NCBI RefSeq assembly: GCF_015062935.1
Contig: NZ_SUTM01000023.1
Location: forward strand, 1-45,292
DNA length: 45,292 bases
Direction: 5' to 3'
DNA from: Methanobrevibacter sp.
GTDB taxonomy: Archaea; Methanobacteriota; Methanobacteria; Methanobacteriales; Methanobacteriaceae
In this document: positions 8,972 to 17,784 of the stretch, one piece after another
How positions within the stretch are numbered: position 1 is the first letter of the stretch
Layout: each line of letters begins with the position of its first letter
The notes under the pieces: generated by a model
What the model saw: only the letters and a program-made list of their open reading frames with translations
Told to the model about the DNA's origin: nothing
The model's database searches: none
Made by a program: the position numbers and the translations under genes

Positions 8972-9688
8972 ATGGCTGATAGTAAAAATATTAGTGAAAA
9001 TATTGAAGAATACTTGGAAGTTCTCTATCGTAATGGAAGTAATGGGGAACAGGTTTCTACTACTACATTATCTAAAGAGCTTGGAATTGCTCCAGGTAGT
9101 GTAACTCAAATGCTTAAAAAATTAGAAGATTTAGGTTATATTACTTATACTCCTTATAAAGGTGCTGTTTTAACAGATGAGGGAATGAAAATAGCTCAAA
9201 AAATTACCAGAAAACACAGAATTCTTGAAAAGTTCCTGTTGGATGTTTTAAAAATTAAAGAAGAGAATGTTCATGACCAGGCCTGTGAAATGGAACACAC
9301 CTTATCTGATGAAGCTGAACGTGCATTATGTACAATGCTGCATCATCCTGACTTATGTCCTGATGACAATATTATTCCTGCATGTAATTTTGATTTTGAA
9401 AGCTGTCAGGAATGTTTCTCCCAAAAAGACTTTGATCAGATTATGAACAGGAAATTCAATTTATTGTCTATTTCTGAATTGAATTCTAATGCGGAAGGAA
9501 CCATATCATTCATTCGTGGAAGTTCAGAACTTTTAGATGAAATCTCAGCCTTGAATATTAAAATTGGTTCACATCTAAGCTATGAATATAATGAAAATCG
9601 TGTAGGCAACCATTATTTGGTTGTAATTGATGATGAAGAGTTAAATGTTCCATTGGAAATGGCTAATAATATTTTTATTAGAATTTAA
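8972..9688 (+). CDS. DtxR/MntR-family metal-dependent transcriptional regulator, 238 aa
   Basis: Three-part architecture. An N-terminal winged helix-turn-helix (LSKELGIAPGSVTQMLKKLE) is followed by a dimerisation and metal-binding domain (ITRKHRILEKFLLDVL, then the metal-site-like EMEHTLSDEAERAL). The C-terminal FeoA/SH3-like domain starts near residue 165. A linker rich in Cys (CPDDNIIPAC, CQECF) may bind an additional metal. The ATG at 8972 is chosen because AGGTGGTTT lies just upstream; the longer reading from 8951 would place that site inside the gene. Such proteins repress iron or manganese genes when metal is plentiful. Which metal it senses cannot be read here. It stands alone, with a matching operator-like site in its own promoter. 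Confidence 0.9.
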   Translation: MADSKNISENIEEYLEVLYRNGSNGEQVSTTTLSKELGIAPGSVTQMLKKLEDLGYITYTPYKGAVLTDEGMKIAQKITRKHRILEKFLLDVLKIKEENVHDQACEMEHTLSDEAERALCTMLHHPDLCPDDNIIPACNFDFESCQECFSQKDFDQIMNRKFNLLSISELNSNAEGTISFIRGSSELLDEISALNIKIGSHLSYEYNENRVGNHYLVVIDDEELNVPLEMANNIFIRI

Positions 9689-9713
9689 CTTTTATTTTCT
9701 TTTTTTACAAAAA

Positions 9714-9721
9714 TTTATATA
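9714..9721 (+). promoter_or_regulatory. TATA box of endA
   Basis: TTTATATA preceded by AAAAA, about 60 bases upstream of the ATG, within the short gap after the dtxR-like gene. Confidence 0.5.
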
Positions 9722-9779
9722 ACATTTATTTCAAAATTATTAGCATTAAATATAATTTATTTCTTTTTGCGGTGTTTTA

Positions 9780-10295
9780 ATGCGTGGAATTTTATCTGAT
9801 GAAATTGTTTCTATAAAAATTGAAGAAGGTAGTAAAAGGCCAATTGCTTTGCATGAAAAAAGCAAATTCGGTAAAATTGAGGCGGACAGTTTAAATCTTT
9901 CATTGATTGAAGCATGTTATCTGTTGGAAAAAGAACGCTTAAACATTTATGAAGATGATATAGAATGCAGCATAGGTTATCTCATTGACCTTTTAAAGGA
10001 GCAGAACAATTACGCTAAATATATAGTCTATCGTGATTTGAAGGATAGGGGCTATATTATTAAAACAGGCTTTAAATATGGTTCTGAATTCAGATTATAT
10101 GACCGTGGAAGGTCACCTGGTCAGGGACACTCTGATTTTTTAGTAAAAATTATTTTTGAAAATTACAGCATTGATGCTTTGGATTTTGCAAGTTATGTCA
10201 GGGTTTCCCACGGTGTAAATAAAAAACTTCTTCTGGCTATTGTTGATGATGACTTTGATATAACATACTATAATATCGAATGGACAAGACCTTAA
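9780..10295 (+). CDS. endA: tRNA-intron (splicing) endonuclease, 171 aa
   Basis: Homodimeric or homotetrameric-type archaeal splicing endonuclease that cuts bulge-helix-bulge motifs in pre-tRNA and pre-rRNA. The catalytic triad is visible with family spacing: Tyr107 (LYDRG), His117 (GQGHSDFLV) and Lys148 (VNKKLLLA), intervals of 10 and 31 as in the Methanocaldococcus enzyme. The length of 171 residues is normal for the short single-domain form. It has its own TATA box and is followed by trpS about 98 bases downstream. Confidence 0.95.
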   Translation: MRGILSDEIVSIKIEEGSKRPIALHEKSKFGKIEADSLNLSLIEACYLLEKERLNIYEDDIECSIGYLIDLLKEQNNYAKYIVYRDLKDRGYIIKTGFKYGSEFRLYDRGRSPGQGHSDFLVKIIFENYSIDALDFASYVRVSHGVNKKLLLAIVDDDFDITYYNIEWTRP

Positions 10296-10393
10296 TTTAA
10301 ATTAAAGAAATCTATTATATTTTGGTATGATTTTATATTTACTATTATAATTATCAAGAGTGTATTGAATTTAAGAGATGTGTTGGTGAAAAT

Positions 10394-11491
10394 ATGGAAA
10401 ATTTAATCGATCCATGGGCATCATTTAGCCTAGATTATGATAAATTGGTAAATCAGTTTGGTATTGGTAATGTTTCAGACATAATTGACGAGATTGAAAA
10501 CCCTCCAAGGTTAATGAAAAGAGGTGTGATTTTCGGTCACAGAGAATTCAATGAAATAAATAATCTGATTAAACAGAAAAAAGATTTTGCTGTTGTCACA
10601 GGTATGATGCCAAGTGGACAAATGCATATAGGTCATAAAATGGTTGTTGACCAGTTAAAATGGTATCAGGAAAAAGGCGCAATGCTGTCATTGACAATTG
10701 CAGATCTTGAATCTTACGCCGCCCGTGGAATGAGCTTTGAAAGGGGTCGTCAAATTGCAGTTGATGAATACCTGACAAACTGGATTGCATTAGGTTTGGA
10801 CCTTGAAAAGGACAATGTCAATGTTTACCTTCAGTCTCAAAATAAGTTATTGCAGGATTTGGCATTCAAGGCATCCAGCAAAACCAATTTCAGTCAGCTT
10901 AAAGCTATTTACGGTTTCACTCCATCAACTAACATTGCCCATATTCAGGCACCTTTGGTTCAGGTTGCAGACATTTTGCTGCCTCAAATTGAAGAGTTCG
11001 GAGGTCCCAAAAAGGTAGTTGTACCTGTAGGTATTGACCAGGACCCACATATCAGATTAACAAGGGACATTGCCCAAAAACTTCACGAGGATTTAGGATT
11101 TTTAACTCCTGCATCCACCTATCACAGATTCTTGACAGGTCTTACAGGAGACAAGATGAGCAGTTCCAAACCGAACACTGCAATTTATCTTAATGATGAA
11201 ACTAAGGATGTTGTTAAAAAGGTCAAATCTGCCAAAACAGGTGGAAGGGAATCTTTAAAAGAGCAACAGGAATTGGGTGGTGAAGTAGATAAATGTGTCA
11301 TTTATGAAATGCTGCTTTATCACTTGATTGATGATGATGAAGAGCTTAAAAAAATCAGAACTGATTGTCTAAACGGAACTTTACGCTGCGGAGACTGTAA
11401 AGTCAGAACCGCAGAGCTGATGGAAGAGTTTTTCGATGATCTTCATGAAAAACAGGTTGAAGCTCGCGAAATTGCCAAAACATTGATATAA
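10394..11491 (+). CDS. trpS: Tryptophanyl-tRNA synthetase, 365 aa
   Basis: Class I aminoacyl-tRNA synthetase charging tRNA-Trp. The HIGH signature is at residues 78-81 (MMPSGQMHIGHKM) and KMSSS at 254-258 (GDKMSSSKPN). Archaeal/eukaryotic-type features include the N-terminal extension DPWASFSLDYDKL. The length fits archaeal TrpS. ATG follows TTGGTGAAA. Its stop TAA shares its last base with the ATG of the SpoIIM-like gene (TAATG), indicating translational coupling. Confidence 0.95.
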   Translation: MENLIDPWASFSLDYDKLVNQFGIGNVSDIIDEIENPPRLMKRGVIFGHREFNEINNLIKQKKDFAVVTGMMPSGQMHIGHKMVVDQLKWYQEKGAMLSLTIADLESYAARGMSFERGRQIAVDEYLTNWIALGLDLEKDNVNVYLQSQNKLLQDLAFKASSKTNFSQLKAIYGFTPSTNIAHIQAPLVQVADILLPQIEEFGGPKKVVVPVGIDQDPHIRLTRDIAQKLHEDLGFLTPASTYHRFLTGLTGDKMSSSKPNTAIYLNDETKDVVKKVKSAKTGGRESLKEQQELGGEVDKCVIYEMLLYHLIDDDEELKKIRTDCLNGTLRCGDCKVRTAELMEEFFDDLHEKQVEAREIAKTLI

Positions 11492-12105
11492 TGCTTGATG
11501 AAATTAAATTAGCATTCCGTGAAAATAAGTGGGCTATTATTCTTTCAATAGCCATACTTTTAGTTTCTATAGTTTTGGGATATTTTCTGGAACCCTATTT
11601 GCACAGTTATTTGAATCCTGTTGTTGAAGACTTGACTCATAAGGTTCAGACAGGAGTTATTACATTAACGTTCGGTGACATCTTCTTCAACAACCTTAAG
11701 ATTATCCTTCAGATGTTTGTTTTCGGAATTGCATTTTGCTTTTCAGTTCTAATTTTAGGATTCAACGGATTTTTTGTAGGATATTATGTTGCCAGTTCAT
11801 CTGACCTTGTTAGAGTTCTGCTTTTAATAATTCCTCATGGAATTTTTGAGTTTTCCTCATGCATTTTGGCATGTGCCAGCGGTCTGATTCTGTTTAACTT
11901 CATAATTAAATTCATCCAAGCCCTATGGCATGATGAAAGCAGTTCCGTTAAAGTTAGCCTAAAGAATTCCTTTTCGGCAAGCTCAAAAAAGCTAAGGCAG
12001 GCAATTATAATTTTTTGCATTTCCCTGATTCTAATGGCAATCGCAGGATTCATTGAGGTGTATCTCACATTACCGATTGCTGAATATATAATTAAATTTT
12101 TATAA
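11491..12105 (+). CDS. SpoIIM-like (stage II sporulation M / DUF95) membrane protein, 204 aa
   Basis: Integral membrane protein with about five hydrophobic helices and the family feature of a short charged N-terminus (FRENKWAIIL) before the first helix. The central segment FGFNGFFVGYY-like (ILGFNGFFVGYYVAS) and IIPHGIFEFSSCILA match the SpoIIM family, which in archaea has no sporulation role. Function unknown. Coupled to trpS by a one-base overlap, and 31 bases upstream of thrC. Confidence 0.88.
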   Translation: MLDEIKLAFRENKWAIILSIAILLVSIVLGYFLEPYLHSYLNPVVEDLTHKVQTGVITLTFGDIFFNNLKIILQMFVFGIAFCFSVLILGFNGFFVGYYVASSSDLVRVLLLIIPHGIFEFSSCILACASGLILFNFIIKFIQALWHDESSSVKVSLKNSFSASSKKLRQAIIIFCISLILMAIAGFIEVYLTLPIAEYIIKFL

Positions 12106-12136
12106 GATACATTAAAAAAATAATAAATGTGATTTT

Positions 12137-13333
12137 ATGATAAGATGTGTTTCATGTGGACAAGAATATGATGATGACGAAGTAATCTACACCTGTGAAA
12201 AGTGTGGATCTGTACTTGAATTAGTTAATGAAATTGATGTTTCTAAAGATACTTTTGACGGCAGAAGAGATAACTTATGGAAATTTAAAGAATGCATCCC
12301 TGTAGATGAGTCAAAAATTGTTTCCCTGGATGAAGGAGGAACTCCATTCTGCAAATGTGACAAGTTAGGCGATGAGCTCGGTGTAAACCTGTATGTCAAA
12401 GTTGAAGGTTCCAACCCTACCGGAAGTTTCAAGGACAGGGGAATGACTGTCGGAATGACAAAAGCTATGGAATTAGGTGTAAGCACCGTAGGTTGTGCTT
12501 CTACCGGTAATACGTCTGCTTCATTATCAGCTTATGCTGCCCGTGCAGGTTTAAGATGTATTGTATTTTTACCTTCAGGAAAAGTTGCACTGGGTAAACT
12601 GGCTCAGGCAATGTTCCACGGTGCAGAAGTAATGTCAATTAATGGAAACTTCGATGAAGCATTAGAAGCAATGACCGCACTTGCTTTAGAAAAACATCTT
12701 TACCTCTTGAATTCAATTAACCCATACAGATTGGAAGGACAAAAAACAATAGGTTATGAAATTGTCCGTGATTTAGGCTGGCAATCTCCTGACAGGATCA
12801 TTTTGCCTGTAGGTAATGCAGGAAACATTTCAGCTATCTGGAAAGGTGTAAAGGAATTCTATGACGCAGGTTTCATAAAAGATTTACCTATGATGACTGG
12901 TATTCAGGCTGAAGGGGCATGCCCTGTAACAAATGCATTTAAAAAAGGAGATAAAAGAGTAGTTCCTGTTGAAAATCCGGAAACTATAGCTACTGCAATC
13001 CGTATTGGTGCTCCTGTAAGTGATATTAAAGCATTAAATGCAATTTATGATTCAAACGGTTATTCAGAAACAGTAACTGATGAAGAAATACTCGATGCTC
13101 AGAAGTTACTTGCAAGAACTGAGGGTATTGGTGTTGAACCTGCTTCTGCAGCTTCCATTGCAGGTCTTAAAAAACTTGTAGATGAAGGTGTGGTGGATAA
13201 AGGTGAAACAATAACTTGTGTTGTTACCGGACATTTACTTAAAGATCCTAACACTGCTATAGATGCATGTACTCAACCTACTCAGGTGGATGCTGATATA
13301 GACACTTTAAGAAAAATTTTGATGAATAAATAA
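12137..13333 (+). CDS. thrC: Threonine synthase, 398 aa
   Basis: PLP-dependent enzyme converting O-phosphohomoserine to threonine, last step of threonine synthesis. The N-terminus carries a zinc ribbon (Cys4, Cys7, Cys20, Cys23) typical of the archaeal and class-II-like forms. The PLP lysine is Lys99 in NPTGSFKDRGM, and the phosphate-binding loop is seen in VGNAGNISA. Homoserine also feeds methionine synthesis, so the downstream metY (28324) is metabolically linked though not adjacent. GTGAT site 6 bases before ATG. Confidence 0.95.
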   Translation: MIRCVSCGQEYDDDEVIYTCEKCGSVLELVNEIDVSKDTFDGRRDNLWKFKECIPVDESKIVSLDEGGTPFCKCDKLGDELGVNLYVKVEGSNPTGSFKDRGMTVGMTKAMELGVSTVGCASTGNTSASLSAYAARAGLRCIVFLPSGKVALGKLAQAMFHGAEVMSINGNFDEALEAMTALALEKHLYLLNSINPYRLEGQKTIGYEIVRDLGWQSPDRIILPVGNAGNISAIWKGVKEFYDAGFIKDLPMMTGIQAEGACPVTNAFKKGDKRVVPVENPETIATAIRIGAPVSDIKALNAIYDSNGYSETVTDEEILDAQKLLARTEGIGVEPASAASIAGLKKLVDEGVVDKGETITCVVTGHLLKDPNTAIDACTQPTQVDADIDTLRKILMNK

Positions 13334-13578
13334 ATTTATCTTATTTTTTTTTTATTTTATATTTTCTTTTTAATTTCAATTATTTCGAACTAAATTGGTA
13401 GTTTTTTTATTTAACCTATTGTATGAAAAACATTTTTAGATTTAATACTTGCACTTTTTATGTTAAAATATCTTGCTTTTTAGTGTTGTAGTTTTTTAAA
13501 ATTAACACTATTAAACCAATATATTTATATATAAGCAAATTTAAATTATTTATTAACAAATTAATGAGGTGAATATAA
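13334..13578 (+). promoter_or_regulatory. Intergenic region with histone promoter
   Basis: T-rich 3' region of thrC followed by an AT-rich spacer. A clear TATA box (TTTATATA, 13524-13531) lies about 48 bases upstream of the histone ATG, and GAGGTGA is its ribosome binding site. No further element was recognised. Confidence 0.55.
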
Positions 13579-13779
13579 ATGAGTGAATTACCAATTGCTC
13601 CTGTAGGAAGAATCTTAAAAAATGCTGGTGCACAAAGAGTAAGTGATGACGCAAAAGTTGCATTAACCGAAGCTATCGAAGACTACGGTAATGACATCGC
13701 TGCAAAAGCTGTAGGCTTTGCTCGTCACGCTGGTAGAAAAACTGTAAAAGCTGAAGATGTAAAATTAGCAATCAAATAG
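13579..13779 (+). CDS. Archaeal histone, 66 aa
   Basis: HMf-type histone fold protein, about 66-68 residues as usual. Recognisable segments are [15 protein letters not shown] at the N-terminus, the central helix [19 protein letters not shown], and the end [15 protein letters not shown]. It dimerises and wraps DNA into extended hypernucleosomes. No tail or insertion. Monocistronic, with its own TATA box and hairpin terminator. Confidence 0.97.
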   Translation: MSELPIAPVGRILKNAGAQRVSDDAKVALTEAIEDYGNDIAAKAVGFARHAGRKTVKAEDVKLAIK

Positions 13780-13796
13780 ATTTGTTAGTCTACATG

Positions 13797-13823
13797 GATA
13801 GTAATTTTATTACTATCTCTTTT
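13797..13823 (+). terminator. Hairpin terminator of the histone gene
   Basis: GATAGTAA (13797-13804) pairs with TTACTATC (13810-13817) around a 5-base loop, followed by TCTTTT. Confidence 0.65.
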
Positions 13824-13890
13824 ACACTTTTTAATTTATTTCTGTTTTTTGTTATTGTTTTATTTCAATTTTGGTCTTTTTTTAAAAACA

Positions 13891-14050
13891 TTTATATACT
13901 ATGGGAACCAATTTAATAATGTCTAGTTCTCTAGAATTATTTCATTAATTACTAAATTTTTATTTTTAGTTTTGCTAAAAATTATATGAAATTCAGAAGT
14001 ATTTGTATTGAAAGTCTAATCCCTCTTATTTTTTTCTCGGGATTATATTT
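13891..14050 (+). ncRNA. Possible small RNA or long leader upstream of rpl7ae
   Basis: The 463 bases between the histone stop and rpl7ae hold no gene. A good TATA box (TTTATATAC, 13891-13899) predicts transcription from about 13920. Just there begins a small hairpin (TCTAG 13922-13926, CTAGA 13931-13935), and a perfect 7-bp stem (TAATCCC 14017-14023, GGGATTA 14039-14045) follows. A second TATA-like element (CTATATATA, 14154-14162) is close enough to rpl7ae to be its own promoter. So the upstream promoter either makes a separate short RNA or a 320-base leader. No known RNA family is recognised. Confidence 0.25.
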
Positions 14051-14199
14051 AGTGATATATGAATTATTCAAGAATTAGTATTATTAAAAACTATATTAAA
14101 TTATTCATTTATTGAATAGTTTGAGTAATTTCTATAGTTAAAAAATAATATAACTATATATAATTACATTATATTATGATTCAAAAGAATTATAATATC

Positions 14200-14235
14200 T
14201 GCCGATGGATGGCATAGCCAGATGAAAAAGGAGGT
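14200..14235 (+). promoter_or_regulatory. Compact RNA hairpin in the rpl7ae leader, K-turn-like
   Basis: TGGC (14210-14213) and GCCA (14217-14220) form a short stem closed by ATA. It is flanked by GA on the 5' side (14208-14209) and GA on the 3' side (14221-14222), the arrangement of tandem sheared G-A pairs in a kink-turn. The second stem is weak (about two pairs), so the match is incomplete. The AAGGAGGT ribosome binding site (14228-14235) begins 5 bases later. L7Ae is a K-turn-binding protein, and self-regulation through such leaders has been reported in other archaea. Confidence 0.35.
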
Positions 14236-14242
14236 ATATTTT

Positions 14243-14611
14243 ATGGCAAACATTTATGTAAAATTTGACACACCTGAAGAATTAGCTAAACAAGCTGAAG
14301 AAGCATTAGAAACCGCACAAGCTACTGGTAAAGTAGCAAAAGGTACTAACGAAGTAACCAAATTCATCGAAAGAGGAGACGCAGCATTAGTTGTTATTGC
14401 AGAAGACGTAGATCCTGCTGAAATCGTTGCACACATTCCTGTATTAGCTGATGAAAAAGAAATTCCTTACGTATACTTACCTACCAAAGAACAAGTTGGT
14501 GGAGCTGCTGGATTAACCGTTGGTACTGCATCTGCATGTATTGTAGACGCTGGTGATGCTGAAGCTGCTGTTGCTGAAATCGTAGAAAAAGTTGCTGAAT
14601 TAAAAGAATAA
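14243..14611 (+). CDS. rpl7ae: Ribosomal protein L7Ae, 122 aa
   Basis: K-turn-binding protein of the large ribosomal subunit, also a core part of box C/D and H/ACA ribonucleoproteins and archaeal RNase P. Recognisable segments are ATGKVAKGTNEVTKFIERGDA and VVIAEDVDPAEI, then the VPYVYLPTKEQ-like IPYVYLPTKEQVG. ATG at 14243 is selected because GGAGGT is 7-12 bases upstream; the in-frame ATG at 14222 precedes that site. It is the first gene of the conserved rpl7ae-rps28e-rpl24e-ndk-infB cluster. Confidence 0.97.
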   Translation: MANIYVKFDTPEELAKQAEEALETAQATGKVAKGTNEVTKFIERGDAALVVIAEDVDPAEIVAHIPVLADEKEIPYVYLPTKEQVGGAAGLTVGTASACIVDAGDAEAAVAEIVEKVAELKE

Positions 14612-14626
14612 ATAAATTCTTTTAAT
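14599..14626 (+). other. Intercistronic hairpin between rpl7ae and rps28e
   Basis: ATTAAAAGAAT (14599-14609) pairs perfectly with ATTCTTTTAAT (14616-14626). The 5' arm covers the last L7Ae codons and the start of its stop codon. There is no T-run after it, so it looks like an RNA processing, stability or attenuation element rather than a full terminator. The rps28e ribosome binding site is 11 bases downstream. Confidence 0.45.
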
Positions 14627-14645
14627 GGATTTTTACGGTGATAAA

Positions 14646-14852
14646 ATGGAAGAAGGAACTCCTGCTGAAGTCATTGAAGTTTTAAAAAGAACTGGTATGA
14701 CTGGTGAGGTAATGCAAATTAAATGCAGAATCCTCGATGGTAGAGATAAAGGAAGAATTTTAACAAGAAACATTATGGGACCTGTAAGAGAAGGCGACAT
14801 TTTAATGTTACTTGATACAATTAGAGAAGCTAAGGAAATTAAGACTCCATAG
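14646..14852 (+). CDS. rps28e: Ribosomal protein S28e, 68 aa
   Basis: Small-subunit ribosomal protein with a compact beta-barrel. The family pattern is evident: [37 protein letters not shown] and the C-terminal [19 protein letters not shown] at 14646 follows GGTGAT and gives the normal length of 68; the upstream in-frame ATG at 14625 would add seven residues that translate that site. It lies 13 bases before rpl24e. Confidence 0.96.
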   Translation: MEEGTPAEVIEVLKRTGMTGEVMQIKCRILDGRDKGRILTRNIMGPVREGDILMLLDTIREAKEIKTP

Positions 14853-14865
14853 AAGGTGTAACAAC

Positions 14866-15027
14866 ATGAGAACTTGTTCATTCTGTAGTAAAGAAATTGA
14901 AGAAGGTACAGGAAAAATGTACGTTAAAAAAGATGGATCAATATATTTCTTTTGTAGCAGTAAATGTGAAAAAAATATGATTAAACTCGGAAGAGTTCCA
15001 AGAAAAGTTAAATGGGTTAAAGAATGA
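14866..15027 (+). CDS. rpl24e: Ribosomal protein L24e, 53 aa
   Basis: Zinc-binding large-subunit protein. It starts [19 protein letters not shown] and has a second pair in [10 protein letters not shown], giving the four cysteines of the L24e treble-clef zinc finger. ATG at 14866 is preceded by AGAAGGTGTAA. The stop overlaps the ndk start (ATGA at 15024-15027), so translation is coupled. Confidence 0.96.
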   Translation: MRTCSFCSKEIEEGTGKMYVKKDGSIYFFCSSKCEKNMIKLGRVPRKVKWVKE

Positions 15028-15476
15028 TTCAAAAAAGTTTTGTAATGATGAAACCAGACGCTGTTCAAAGACGTCTTATGGGTAAAATATTATCCCGTTT
15101 TGAAGAAAAAGGTCTTCAAATCGTTGCTTGTAAATTAATTCAAATTGATGAAGATTTAGCAAAAACTCATTATGGAGAACATGCTGAAAAACCATTTTTC
15201 CCAAGTTTAGTAGAATACATCACTTCATCACCATCATTAGCTATGGTAATTGAAGGGGAAGAAGCTATTACTACTATCAGGAAATTAGTTGGTGCAACTA
15301 ATCCTTTAGAAGCAGATCTTGGAACCATTAGAGGAGACTTTGGTATGGATACCGGTAGAAACATTATTCATGCTTCAGATGCTCCTGAATCTGCAGAAAG
15401 AGAAATTGCTCTTTTCTTTAATGAAGATGAAATTTGCGATTACAAAATCGTTGACAATGATTTAATTTACGAATAA
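15024..15476 (+). CDS. ndk: Nucleoside diphosphate kinase, 150 aa
   Basis: Transfers the terminal phosphate from ATP to other nucleoside diphosphates through a phosphohistidine. The active-site histidine is His116 in [14 protein letters not shown]. The N-terminal [16 protein letters not shown] is also characteristic. Length normal. It overlaps rpl24e by four bases in the conserved archaeal order rpl24e-ndk-infB, supplying GTP beside the GTP-dependent translation factors. Confidence 0.97.
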   Translation: MIQKSFVMMKPDAVQRRLMGKILSRFEEKGLQIVACKLIQIDEDLAKTHYGEHAEKPFFPSLVEYITSSPSLAMVIEGEEAITTIRKLVGATNPLEADLGTIRGDFGMDTGRNIIHASDAPESAEREIALFFNEDEICDYKIVDNDLIYE

Positions 15477-15514
15477 ATTTAAATTTAGACATTTATTATA
15501 ACTGAAAAGATACT

Positions 15515-17305
15515 ATGAAAATCAGATCCCCGATTGTATCCGTTTTGGGTCATGTAGACCATGGGAAAACAACTCTGTTAGATTACATTAGAGGCAGCAC
15601 TATCGCTGATAGGGAAGCCGGAGGTATTACTCAACATATTGGTGCTACTGAAATTCCAAACGATACCATTGAAGAAATCTGTGGAAATTTTATCTCAAGA
15701 TTAACTATCAAAGATTTAATTCCGGGATTATTCTTTATTGACACTCCTGGTCACGCAGCATTTACCAGTTTAAGAAAACGTGGTGGTGCATTAGCTGATT
15801 TAGCAGTATTAATTCTTGATATTAATGACGGATTTAAACCACAAACCTTTGAAGCATTAAATATTCTTAAAATGTATAAAACCCCATTCATTGTTGTGGC
15901 AAATAAAATTGACATGATTTTTGGCTGGGAAGTTCATGAAGGTGCTTCATTTAAAGAATCATTTACACAACAGGCTCAAAGTGTTCAGACAGAGTTGGAT
16001 ACCAAAATCTATGAAATCGTAGGTACACTTCACAAAGAAGGTTTCCAATCCGAAAGATTTGATAGAGTCAGCAATTTTGCTTCACAGATTACCATTATTC
16101 CTATCAGTGCAAAAACTGGTGAAGGAATTATTGAAGTTTTAGCAATGCTATTAGGTCTTGCTCAGGAATATCTGACCGAACAGCTTGAAATCAATGAAGA
16201 TTCACCTGCTAAGGGTACAGTTTTAGAAATCAAAGAAGAAGTTGGTTTAGGCCTTACTATTGATAGTATTATTTATGATGGTGTTTTGCGAACTAATGAT
16301 GAAATAGCTTTGATGACATCTTCAAATGAAGTATTAACAACAAAAATCAGATCTATTTTAAGACCACTCCCTTTAGAGGAAATGAGGGATTCCAAAAAGA
16401 AATTCCAAAAATTCGATGAGGTTGTTGCAGCTGCAGGTATCAAAATTGCAGCTCCGAATTTAGATGATGTTGTTTCTGGTTCACCGCTTAGAGTATTAAG
16501 TGACAAAGAAGATGTTGAGGAGGAAATATTAAAAGAAATTGAAGATATTACTATCAGCACAGAAGATGAAGGTATTTTAGTTAAGGCTGATACATTAGGT
16601 TCCCTTGAAGCTATTGTTAAATTATTAAGGGAATTAAAGATTCCAATTCGTGAAGCAAATATAGGTGATGTAAACCGTAGAGATATAATTAATTCATCCA
16701 TTGCATTGAATGAAGACGATGCACATGGTGCAATCATTGCGTTTAACGTGGATGTACATCCTAACTCTTTAGAGGATTTAAACAATTCCGATGTTAAACT
16801 GTTCCAGGGCGATGTAATCTATCAGATTATTGAAGATTATGAAGCTTGGATTGATGAGATGGAGCAAGCCAAGAAGAAAGCATTTTATGATGCCATTATT
16901 AAGCCTGCTAAATTTATGTCTTTACCTAAACTCGTTTTCCGTCAAAGTAAACCTGCAATTATTGGTATCGAATCATTAAGCGGTACAATTAAACAGGGTC
17001 AAACTTTAATTAACAAAAACGGCGATTATGTTGGTGTTATAGCAAGTATGGAAGATAAGGGTGAAACATTGCCTGACATTCCAAGAGGTCAAAGGGTGGC
17101 CATGGCTATTAAAGATGCGGTCGTTGGAAAACATTTTGATGAAGGGGATGAACTATACATAGACATTCCTGAAAAACATTACAAATTCATCGAACGTGAA
17201 TTTAAGGATAAATTAACTGAAGATGAATATGAAACTTTATATGAATTTGTTGAAATTAAACGTAAACAAGATCCAGATTGGGGTAAATTTGGTCTTTTCG
17301 AATAA
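15515..17305 (+). CDS. infB: Translation initiation factor aIF5B (IF2-like), 596 aa
   Basis: GTPase that helps subunit joining and initiator tRNA placement. G motifs: [14 protein letters not shown] (P-loop, near residue 15), DTPGHAAF (G3), NKIDM (G4) and SAKTGEG (G5). The order of G domain, beta-barrel, alpha/beta domain III and C-terminal barrel matches aIF5B, and the length of about 600 is usual for archaea without the eukaryotic N-terminal extension. No intein is seen at the P-loop, where some archaea carry one. Confidence 0.97.
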   Translation: MKIRSPIVSVLGHVDHGKTTLLDYIRGSTIADREAGGITQHIGATEIPNDTIEEICGNFISRLTIKDLIPGLFFIDTPGHAAFTSLRKRGGALADLAVLILDINDGFKPQTFEALNILKMYKTPFIVVANKIDMIFGWEVHEGASFKESFTQQAQSVQTELDTKIYEIVGTLHKEGFQSERFDRVSNFASQITIIPISAKTGEGIIEVLAMLLGLAQEYLTEQLEINEDSPAKGTVLEIKEEVGLGLTIDSIIYDGVLRTNDEIALMTSSNEVLTTKIRSILRPLPLEEMRDSKKKFQKFDEVVAAAGIKIAAPNLDDVVSGSPLRVLSDKEDVEEEILKEIEDITISTEDEGILVKADTLGSLEAIVKLLRELKIPIREANIGDVNRRDIINSSIALNEDDAHGAIIAFNVDVHPNSLEDLNNSDVKLFQGDVIYQIIEDYEAWIDEMEQAKKKAFYDAIIKPAKFMSLPKLVFRQSKPAIIGIESLSGTIKQGQTLINKNGDYVGVIASMEDKGETLPDIPRGQRVAMAIKDAVVGKHFDEGDELYIDIPEKHYKFIEREFKDKLTEDEYETLYEFVEIKRKQDPDWGKFGLFE

Positions 17306-17339
17306 TAAATGAGGGTTAAAAAAATAAAGGAGGAATACC

Positions 17340-17723
17340 ATGGCATTCAAAGTAGTTGTGTCTGATAAAGCTGAATCTTACCAACTTGAAATCGATGAAA
17401 CTAAAGCTTTAAACGGTTTAGTTATCGGCGATGAATTTGATGGTGGAATTGTTGGTTTAGATGGTTACACTTTAAAAATTACCGGTGGTAGTGATAAAAA
17501 CGGTTTTACCATGAAAAAAGATGTTTCTGGTACCAGAAGAATCAAAAGTTTATTAACTGGTGGTATCGGTTACCATCCTAAAGCAGATGGTGTTAAAAGG
17601 AGAAAAACCGTAAGAGGAAACACTATTGCTGAAGATATTGTACAAATCAACACTGTAGTTTCTAAAGCTGGAAGCAAACCAATAGCTGATATTCTTGGTG
17701 CTGATGAAGAAGAGGAAGAATAG
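17340..17723 (+). CDS. rps6e: Ribosomal protein S6e, 127 aa
   Basis: Small-subunit protein. Typical segments are MAFKVVVSDKAESYQLEID, IVGLDGYTLKITGGSDKNGF and RRIKSLLTGGIGYHPKADG followed by KRRKTVRGNTI. The acidic C-terminus ends DEEEEE. A strong GGAGGAAT site precedes the ATG. It leads the second part of the superoperon, with aIF2-gamma following after 61 bases and a small stop-codon hairpin between them. Confidence 0.97.
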   Translation: MAFKVVVSDKAESYQLEIDETKALNGLVIGDEFDGGIVGLDGYTLKITGGSDKNGFTMKKDVSGTRRIKSLLTGGIGYHPKADGVKRRKTVRGNTIAEDIVQINTVVSKAGSKPIADILGADEEEEE

Positions 17724-17784
17724 TTTTACTATTTTTCTCATTTTACTTTTATGTTGAAAAAATTAATTAGAAAGGTGGTTATCT

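Noticed and set aside
16273-16785. Antisense open frame of 170 codons inside infB
   Set aside because: Opposite strand of a highly conserved gene, serine-rich composition typical of an antisense shadow, no ribosome binding site.
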